A stretch of 40,369 nucleotides of DNA from a virus. Made by a program: the position numbers and the translations under genes. Below are positions 35,270 to 40,369 of this stretch, in pieces. The notes below the pieces were generated by a model. The model saw only the letters and a program-made list of their open reading frames with translations. It was not told where the DNA came from and did no database searches. The DNA lies in the IMG/VR virus record IMGVR_UViG_3300003324_000175, positions 1-40,369 of that record; one strand, written 5' to 3'. The first letter of the stretch is position 1. Each line of letters opens with the position of its first letter.

Positions 35270-37014
35270 TCCCCTCCCTCCGAGATCACCCAGGTCCCGC
35301 GCGTGGCTCCGGGCCGGATCAGGCCCTCCGCCTTCAGCTCCTTCAGGCGGCGGAAGACCACGGCGCGGGAGATGCCCGTGGCCTCCACGATCATGTTGGC
35401 CGTCGTCGCGCCTTCGCGGATGGCCGTGAGGATGGGATTCGTGGCCCCCAGATCGTCCACAAGGACCGCATCCAGGACTTCCGGAGTGGTTGTACCGGAG
35501 AGGGGGGTATCGGGGCTCTCCGTGGCTCTCAGAGCCGTCCAGCGCCTAACCTCCGCGTCGCGTGTCTGGTCAGAGATCCAGAAGGCCCGCGCCAGAAGCG
35601 GCCGGAGATGCTTCCGGTTCCTGATCATGAATGACCCCTGGCGGTTGCCGGGGATCTTGGACACCCTCCAGCCGTCCTTCGTCGCGTTCTCCCCGAAGAT
35701 CACGCGGTCCGCTGAGTCGCCCTCCGTCTTCACCCCGATCCGCTGGGGGCAGTTGGCTTTGATGATCGAAGACAGGGCCTTGTCCGTAGGGTGCTGGGTC
35801 GCGACGATCACGCATCCGGCGAAGGCCCGCGCCAGCGCCGTGACATCCTCCGCCGCGCTCTCCAGCTTGTGGCGCTTCAGCTCGAAGGCTTCGTCAATGA
35901 CCACCACCAGGAAGGGGTCCTCCAGGGTCGGGACCCACTCCCGGATACCCATCTCACCCATGAGGGTCCCGCGCCGCTCCATCTCCCGCTGGTACCAGGC
36001 CAGCACTTCCCGCGCCTGGGCGGGGGTCACGGCCAGCTTCTTCATGACGCGCTCATACGGCCGAAGCTCCACGCCACCCGGCTTCAGATCTATCCCGATC
36101 AGAGCCACCAGGGGGTTCCGCATGAGCTTGCACATGATCGCGTTCATGACCCCGGACTTGCCCGCGCCCGTGGCCCCCGCTACCAGCGTGTTGATCAGCT
36201 CGAACTCAGTCGGGTCCCCCGTCTCGAACCGGCCGATCACTTGATCATCGGTGTCCGGGAGGGGGATGGGCTCCGCGTGCGGGTCCAAGATCATGAGTCT
36301 GATCATGGCGCGCTGGGCGTTCGAGTCCACCGGCTCCACGCGGGACGCGCCGCGCCGACTGGCAAAGGCGCTCTCCAGCTTGGCCAGCTTGCGGGCCGTG
36401 AAGTCCTCCACGGCCGCGCCGCGCCGGAACTGGATCAGGATATTGATCGAGACCTCCAGGAACTCCACGGCAAGGATCTTGGAGTTCGAGAGCTGGGCCG
36501 CGCTGGAGAGTCCGGTCCAGTCCTCCAGGAGCGCGGCCACTTCGGTACGGCGCTTCTGGCGCTCCTTCAAGGTCATGCCGTCGTGGAACGTCACGGGGAT
36601 GGAGCCCCGGATCTTCCTGTGGTTCCAGTACGGCGCGGAAACCAGGATGGTCCCCAGGACCAGGACGCCCACCTCCGGCCCGTTGGGCGGGCCCGTACCG
36701 GTCCAGGCGCTCCAGCCGTACCAGAGGGCCGCCGTGGTGGCCGCGAGTGCCGCGTACCGGCGCTCCGGTACACGGTTCAGCTTGATCTTCTCGCCGTAGA
36801 CCAGGATGGCCACGGCCGCCCCGAGCGTCAGCGGGACGATCAGTTCCGCGTTCCCGAAGATGGTCGCCAGCACGTACCAGGCCGTGGCCCCGTAGACCGG
36901 GGCCAACTGGTGGCGGTTGCGCCGGAGGGCGCGGACCGCGTCCTTGCCCGCGTCCGTGGTAGCGCGGGGGGTCTCCTCCGGCCTCCGGAGCCAGACCGTG
37001 GTCTTACCCGGCAT
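35266..37014 (-). CDS. FtsK/SpoIIIE/TraB-type DNA translocase
   Basis: This 582-residue protein has membrane segments in its N-terminal quarter (about 42-75 and 88-130). A motor domain carries Walker A GATGAGKS (280-287), Walker B VVVIDEA (D374, E375) and ATQHP (405-409). A C-terminal winged-helix-like part follows (about 523-580, ILTAIREGATTANMIVEAT, GISRAVVFRRLKELKAEGL). This is the architecture of the TraB proteins that move double-stranded plasmid DNA between Streptomyces hyphae, in which the winged helix reads 8-bp repeats at the clt locus. It overlaps the DUF2637 gene by 11 bases. In a phage it may serve transfer, partition or segregation. Confidence 0.87.
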   Translation of the reverse strand: MPGKTTVWLRRPEETPRATTDAGKDAVRALRRNRHQLAPVYGATAWYVLATIFGNAELIVPLTLGAAVAILVYGEKIKLNRVPERRYAALAATTAALWYGWSAWTGTGPPNGPEVGVLVLGTILVSAPYWNHRKIRGSIPVTFHDGMTLKERQKRRTEVAALLEDWTGLSSAAQLSNSKILAVEFLEVSINILIQFRRGAAVEDFTARKLAKLESAFASRRGASRVEPVDSNAQRAMIRLMILDPHAEPIPLPDTDDQVIGRFETGDPTEFELINTLVAGATGAGKSGVMNAIMCKLMRNPLVALIGIDLKPGGVELRPYERVMKKLAVTPAQAREVLAWYQREMERRGTLMGEMGIREWVPTLEDPFLVVVIDEAFELKRHKLESAAEDVTALARAFAGCVIVATQHPTDKALSSIIKANCPQRIGVKTEGDSADRVIFGENATKDGWRVSKIPGNRQGSFMIRNRKHLRPLLARAFWISDQTRDAEVRRWTALRATESPDTPLSGTTTPEVLDAVLVDDLGATNPILTAIREGATTANMIVEATGISRAVVFRRLKELKAEGLIRPGATRGTWVISEGGE

Positions 37015-37726
37015 CCGTCCGGCCCTCCTTCACGTAACCGATCACGAACCGGGCGAGCGTCCGGTTCTTCAGGTCCACGGCCGCCGCTAGATCACGCTCG
37101 GATAGAGGCCGTCCGGGAGCGGCCACGCTCTCCCGGTAGATCTTCAGAGCGTCCCGGAACCTGGGGTGGTCCACGCCCGATCCGGCGCGCGGCTTCGGGG
37201 CCTCCAGCGCGGGCTTCAGCGGGTTCTGGACGCCCTCCGGCTCCGGCGCGGGGGACTTCTCCACGACTACGGCCGCCAGGGGCTCCTGGGCGATTTCAGC
37301 GGCCTTCAGGTTCTTGGCCGCGAACTGCTTTGTGATGGACAGGACCACCAGGAGTCCGGCCATGGCCGCGATGGGCGGGACGGCGGCCGTCAGGTGGAAG
37401 GTCCAGTCCGCCTCCGGGCCCAGCTCCTGGAAGGAGTTCGCGGCCACCGACACCGTTAGGCCCACGCCCGTGATCGTCCAGCACAGGACGCGGACGCGCT
37501 TGGGCCAGAGGTAGAAGGCGGACAGGAGAAGGCCCAGCTCTCCGGCCACGATGAACGTGTCCACCTGCAACGGCCAGACGTTCGCGGTCCAGCCGGGGTC
37601 CACGCCGTGAGCGATGGCCCAGTTCCGGAGCCCATGGAACGACTCCGCGAGCGCCACCGAACTGGCACCCAGGACCAGGGCCACCAGGGGGACCACCGGC
37701 CAGTTGATCTTCCAGAAGTTCTTCAT
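37004..37726 (-). CDS. DUF2637 membrane protein (plasmid spread-like)
   Basis: This 240-residue protein has about four hydrophobic helices within its first 131 residues (VPLVALVLGASSVAL, TFIVAGELGLLLSAFYLW, VLCWTITGVGLTVSVAAN, AVPPIAAMAGLLVVLS) and a soluble C-terminal half with a helical end (FRDALKIYRESV, LSERDLAAAVDL). DUF2637 proteins occur in actinomycete plasmids, integrative elements and phages beside FtsK-like translocases. A role in DNA spread or membrane anchoring is inferred from that context. GGAGGGAAAAGGATC precedes the ATG. Confidence 0.8.
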   Translation of the reverse strand: MKNFWKINWPVVPLVALVLGASSVALAESFHGLRNWAIAHGVDPGWTANVWPLQVDTFIVAGELGLLLSAFYLWPKRVRVLCWTITGVGLTVSVAANSFQELGPEADWTFHLTAAVPPIAAMAGLLVVLSITKQFAAKNLKAAEIAQEPLAAVVVEKSPAPEPEGVQNPLKPALEAPKPRAGSGVDHPRFRDALKIYRESVAAPGRPLSERDLAAAVDLKNRTLARFVIGYVKEGRTDAG

Positions 37727-37742
37727 GATCCTTTTCCCTCCG

Positions 37743-38021
37743 TCAGGGGTTGTACGCGCGATAGATCCCGTACATAGCGCCGCATACCACGGCCGCGATG
37801 GCGGACCGCTTCCACGTCCAGGTCAGGTACAGGAACCCAACCGCGATGTACCGGGGCCACTTCATGACACCGGACCAGATCCGCTCCACATCGGACTGTG
37901 GGTCAAACTCGGGGACCGGATGGTACCAGTCAAGATCAGCCGTTTTCCGGGTCGGACCGACCTGAACCAGGGTCCAACCCTCTGGCACCTGTACCGGTAG
38001 CTGATCTTTCCTCATGTCCAT
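37743..38021 (-). CDS. Small membrane-associated protein, first gene of the translocase operon
   Basis: This 92-residue protein starts with a soluble part (PVQVPEGWTLVQVG, WYHPVPEFDPQ) and has hydrophobic segments near 57-68 and 73-86 (YIAVGFLYLTW, AIAAVVCGAMYGIY). Its ATG lies exactly seven bases after a CAAGCT -10 box, so the transcript is probably leaderless. It heads the operon of DUF2637 and the translocase. No family is recognised. Confidence 0.65.
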   Translation of the reverse strand: MDMRKDQLPVQVPEGWTLVQVGPTRKTADLDWYHPVPEFDPQSDVERIWSGVMKWPRYIAVGFLYLTWTWKRSAIAAVVCGAMYGIYRAYNP

Positions 38022-38027
38022 GCGTCA

Positions 38028-38056
38028 AGCTTGTGCTATGTGTGACCACCTGTCAA
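38028..38056 (-). promoter_or_regulatory. Leaderless promoter of the translocase operon with operator site 9
   Basis: On the minus strand TTGACA and CAAGCT are separated by 17 bases, and the ATG at 38021 starts seven bases further on. The operator TTGAC-AGGTG-GTCAC covers the -35 box. A possible opposing promoter (TTGTGC, 17 bases, CAAGAT; 38031-38059 on plus) overlaps it and could drive the rightward DUF457 operon. Confidence 0.7.
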
Positions 38057-38097
38057 GATCTGGGTACCTATCAGGTACTGACGGAGGAAGGAAGATC

Positions 38098-38220
38098 ATG
38101 ATCCTGTTCGCAAGGTGGTGGGGGTGGACCCTTCGCCACCTGGAGATCTACGCGGACCGCGTGTACAGGGCGTACCTGGCGTCCAGGTGGCCAGACAGGT
38201 ATGAGGAGAAGCCCCGATGA
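38098..38220 (+). CDS. 40-residue aromatic, basic protein
   Basis: The frame (MILFARWWGWTLRHLEIYAD, then an Arg/Tyr-rich end) has an amphipathic, possibly membrane-associated helix. A very good GGAGGAAGGA site and GATC precede the ATG, and the stop overlaps the next start. No family is recognised. Confidence 0.6.
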   Translation: MILFARWWGWTLRHLEIYADRVYRAYLASRWPDRYEEKPR

Positions 38221-38909
38221 TGGGGAGGACCCACGCCGTAACGGGCGCGCTGGCCTTCCAGGCGGCGGCGGGATGGTTCCCGGCCACGGTCCCAGCCGTA
38301 CTTCTGGGAACGATCATCTGTACCGGCGCGGCCCTGTTGCCGGACATTGATCACGGCGACGCGACGACGGCCAATACCTACGGTCCCGTAACCAGGGGCC
38401 TGTCCGTCGTGGTCCGCAAGATCAGCGGAGGTCACCGGAACGGTACCCATTCCGTTCTGGGGATCGGGCTTACCGGCCTGTCCGCGTACCAGGCCGTCCT
38501 GTACCAGGACGCTCCCGGCTGGGCCGGAGTGGTCGCGAAGGTCTGGCTTTCGGTACTTCTGATCTTGGCCAGCGCGGGAGCGGTCCGGCTCCTGAAGATC
38601 GACGGATACGCGGACGACTTCGCGCCCATCCCGGTCTGTCTGGCGCTGGTCTGGCTTGCGCCCGTGGACCTCTCCTGGGTCCCTCTGGCGATCATGCTCG
38701 GGATGGCCGTCCACGTCGCCGGAGACATGCTGACCAACGGCGGATGCCCCCTGTTCTGGCCGATCAAGAAGGGCAAGGGGAAGCGCTCGAAGCCCGCGCG
38801 GTACGCGCTGGGCCTGTTCAAGACGAACGGCTGGTTTGAGAACTGGATCGTTCTACCTCTGGCCATCATCGGAACGGTGGCCCTGATCGGATGGAGGATC
38901 TTCGGATGA
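38217..38909 (+). CDS. DUF457/YdjM-type membrane-bound metal-dependent hydrolase
   Basis: This 230-residue protein has the family's conserved polar motifs: HAVTG near the N-terminus, LLPDIDHGD (about 41-49), HRNGTHSVLG (about 73-82) and HVAGDMLTNGGCPLFWPI (about 165-182). They are embedded between hydrophobic helices. The family is predicted to hold a metal site at the membrane face; in E. coli YdjM belongs to the SOS regulon. Its role in phages is not known; altering host membranes or lipids is a reasonable guess. Confidence 0.82.
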   Translation: MMGRTHAVTGALAFQAAAGWFPATVPAVLLGTIICTGAALLPDIDHGDATTANTYGPVTRGLSVVVRKISGGHRNGTHSVLGIGLTGLSAYQAVLYQDAPGWAGVVAKVWLSVLLILASAGAVRLLKIDGYADDFAPIPVCLALVWLAPVDLSWVPLAIMLGMAVHVAGDMLTNGGCPLFWPIKKGKGKRSKPARYALGLFKTNGWFENWIVLPLAIIGTVALIGWRIFG

Positions 38910-39469
38910 GCAACGATCACATGAGATGGCGTCCGGACCAGGAGATGGAAACGGACAGACCTGTCTCGATCTACGGCCACGACCCCGGACGGGACGCCGT
39001 GGCTCCGATGGCCCGCGCTCGCATGGAGGGCCTGGGTTCCGAAGGGACGGCGGAAGACGCCCTGGAGTGGCTGGAGGAGGAAATGGACCGCCTTCTACGG
39101 CGGCCCTCCCATCCGGTCGCCACGATCGTTCCCATTCCCCCGGAGCGCCGTCCGGGGCCGCGCGGGTACCAGGCGGAAACCGCGTGGGTGGACGAAACCC
39201 AGTACCGGCCCGAACGTCCCAGGATCGCGGAGGTCATGGTCCGGATCAGGACCACGGACGGCCTGGAGCGCGTGGTCAGGATCGAACAGCCGGAGGAAGT
39301 CCGGCTGGACACGGAGATGGAGGAACTGGACATCACGTCCTTCATGGACCCGTTCCCGCGCTACGTCCCGAGTCGGATCATGGAACTGATCATGAGGGTT
39401 CGGGCTCCGCGCTCCTGTTCGGAGGAGACCAGGCGCTGGGTTCCCCCAGAGCGCCCCACGATCCTCTGA
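38906..39469 (+). CDS. Hypothetical protein, last gene of the rightward right-end operon
   Basis: This 187-residue acidic protein starts with an ATGA overlap. It has a helical segment (AEDALEWLEEEMDRLLRR), a Pro-rich linker (IVPIPPERRPGPRG) and a strand-rich end (IAEVMVRIRTTDGLERVVRI). Family unknown. A hairpin terminator follows 100 bases later. Confidence 0.6.
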   Translation: MSNDHMRWRPDQEMETDRPVSIYGHDPGRDAVAPMARARMEGLGSEGTAEDALEWLEEEMDRLLRRPSHPVATIVPIPPERRPGPRGYQAETAWVDETQYRPERPRIAEVMVRIRTTDGLERVVRIEQPEEVRLDTEMEELDITSFMDPFPRYVPSRIMELIMRVRAPRSCSEETRRWVPPERPTIL

Positions 39470-39569
39470 CGGAGATCAGGATCTGGGCTTGCGCCGACCC
39501 AGCGGGCCGCGCGGAAGAACTGGTCCTGGTGGGCCTCATATACCGGATCAGGTCCATGTGGACATGACG

Positions 39570-39609
39570 GAGCCCCTGGCGCGGACCTCCCGAAACGCGC
39601 CAGGGGCTC
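39570..39609. terminator. Terminator between rightward operon and late operon end
   Basis: A perfect 14-bp stem (GAGCCCCTGGCGCG and its complement) encloses a 12-base loop between the converging transcripts. A smaller inverted repeat (ACCGAAG with CTTCGGT, 39623-39649) lies at the end of the holin-like gene and may assist termination of the leftward late transcript. Confidence 0.8.
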
Positions 39610-39648
39610 ACGCGCCCCACCCACCGAAGCCGATCGTACAGCCTTCGG

Positions 39649-39810
39649 TCAGTCGGTCTTGTTGGGGGTGAAGATCACGCCCACGGCCGCCAGACCGGTG
39701 ACCAGGACATAGATCCACTCCTCCCCAGTGATCCCGTCCGTGGCCACGGCACCCACGGCCGTGGCCGCCGCCGCCGCGAAGGCCCACCAGAATTTCGCGT
39801 ACTTCTTCAT
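39649..39810 (-). CDS. Small holin-like membrane protein downstream of the endolysin
   Basis: This 53-residue protein (MKKYAKFWWAFAAAAATAVG, then EEWIYVLVTGLAAVGVIF) has two hydrophobic segments with a short polar turn and a short basic N-terminus. This build and place, just after the endolysin, match proteins often labelled holin in actinophages. GGAGGG and GATC precede the ATG. It is the last gene of the circularised late operon. Confidence 0.7.
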   Translation of the reverse strand: MKKYAKFWWAFAAAAATAVGAVATDGITGEEWIYVLVTGLAAVGVIFTPNKTD

Positions 39811-39821
39811 GATCCACCCTC

Positions 39822-40369
39822 CTAGGTGATCTTGGCCGTCCAGGCGGCCTTCCAGGACATCGGGCCCAGGACCCCGTCCACGGATAGGCCCTTCTCTTCC
39901 TGGAAGGCGCGAAGGATCTCTTCGTCCCGCGCGGAGAAGGTCCCGTCTACGGTGATCGCCCAGCCGCGCTTACGCATCTGGGTTTGCCAGGTGCGGACGT
40001 CCGTCCCGGACATCGCGGGAGGTTGAGTGATCAGGCGTCCCGGCCACGGGGGAACGGCCGGAGCTTCAGGTTCCGGCGCGGCGGGGGACTTGCCCGGCAT
40101 GAACTGGCCGTAGTCCGGCTTCATGGCCCGGTCGTAATCGACGTCTCCCCCGCCCATGTTGACGCCGTTCTTGTACTGCTGGAGCTGGGCGCGGGGGTCC
40201 CACTTCCCTTCGCTCCAGGCGTAGGTCTGCCACCCCCAGGTGATGAGACCTTCATCGAAGCCCCATCTGATCGGGTCGTAACCCGCGTACATCCCGACCC
40301 GCGCCGCGCCGATCACGTCGGTCACGCCCTTGAAGTACTTCTTGGCGTCGAAGTCCACGGCGAAGTAGA
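39822..40369 (-). CDS. Endolysin, C-terminal part with peptidoglycan-binding domain
   Basis: This continues the endolysin that begins at base 304 of the left end. It completes the catalytic DUF1906-like domain (GVTDVIGAARVGMYAGYDPI, GLITWGWQTYAWSEGKW, GGDVDYDRA), then a Pro/Ala-rich linker. The last 70 residues form a PG_binding_1-like helical repeat (VRTWQTQMRKRGWAITVDG, then AFQEEKGLSVDGVLGPMSW). That domain would hold the enzyme on the cell wall. The apparent GTG start at 40358 is an artefact of the cut; the real protein has 275 residues. Confidence 0.88.
   Translation of the reverse strand, partial: YFAVDFDAKKYFKGVTDVIGAARVGMYAGYDPIRWGFDEGLITWGWQTYAWSEGKWDPRAQLQQYKNGVNMGGGDVDYDRAMKPDYGQFMPGKSPAAPEPEAPAVPPWPGRLITQPPAMSGTDVRTWQTQMRKRGWAITVDGTFSARDEEILRAFQEEKGLSVDGVLGPMSWKAAWTAKIT
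40346..40369. repeat. 24-bp terminal direct repeat, right copy
   Basis: This is the exact copy of bases 1-24. After one copy is removed the unique sequence is 40,345 bases and can be drawn as a circle. Confidence 0.9.

Noticed and set aside
39469-39567. Open frame after the last rightward gene (TEIRIWACADPAG and on)
   Set aside because: It would need a CTG start overlapping the previous stop and has no ribosome site; kept only as a curiosity.

Overview
This window looks like the whole genome of a tailed phage of the siphovirus type (HK97-fold capsid, long non-contractile tail) infecting a high-GC actinobacterium, most likely Streptomyces or a close relative. The evidence is the high GC content, the frequent GTG starts, the actinophage-style late gene order, and a plasmid-transfer-like pair (FtsK/TraB-type ATPase plus DUF2637 membrane protein) typical of Streptomyces mobile elements. 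The first and last 24 bases are identical. One endolysin gene runs off the left end and continues in frame from the right end. The sequence is therefore a circular map (about 40,345 unique bases) opened inside the endolysin gene.

Late region, minus strand, about 18.2 kb down to 1 and across the join to 39.65 kb. In transcription order it holds small genes beside the terminase, TerS, TerL, a small two-helix membrane protein, portal, prohead protease, major capsid protein, a small basic-tailed protein, a glycosyltransferase, head-tail connectors and a tail terminator. It continues with two tandem related tail-tube-type proteins, tail assembly chaperones joined by a -1 frameshift, a tape measure carrying an NlpC/P60 peptidase domain, minor tail proteins, a metallophosphoesterase, small membrane (holin-like) proteins, the endolysin and a second holin-like gene.

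Regulatory and replication region, 18.2 to 25.2 kb. It holds an HNH endonuclease and a divergent 80-residue HTH regulator, then a minus-strand replication operon. That operon starts with a second HTH protein. The next gene is a single 1286-residue protein that fuses a TOPRIM primase, an SF3 helicase, a 3'-5' exonuclease and a family A DNA polymerase. A RusA-like resolvase and small genes follow.

Plus-strand early region, 25.3 to 34.9 kb. The first operon encodes an SF2 helicase, a Cas4/RecB-like nuclease and a possible ssDNA-binding protein, and ends at a terminator. A putative surface lipoprotein comes next. The following operon has small genes, a Nudix hydrolase and a DUF932 protein, and is punctuated by seven copies of a conserved UNCG-capped RNA hairpin.

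Right end, 35 to 39.6 kb. A minus-strand DUF2637/FtsK-translocase operon faces a plus-strand operon with a DUF457-type membrane hydrolase.

Nine copies of a 15-bp inverted repeat, (G/T)TGAC-N5-GTCA(C/A), lie at promoters across the genome: over the HTH regulator's own promoter, between the divergent replication and recombination operons, before the hairpin operon, and before the translocase operon. They look like the operators of a genome-wide repressor circuit. At several sites the left half is also the -35 box, followed after 17 bases by a -10 box and, in two cases, by a leaderless start codon. No integrase or ParA gene was recognised. Together with the transfer-like genes, this makes a phage-plasmid lifestyle possible but unproven.
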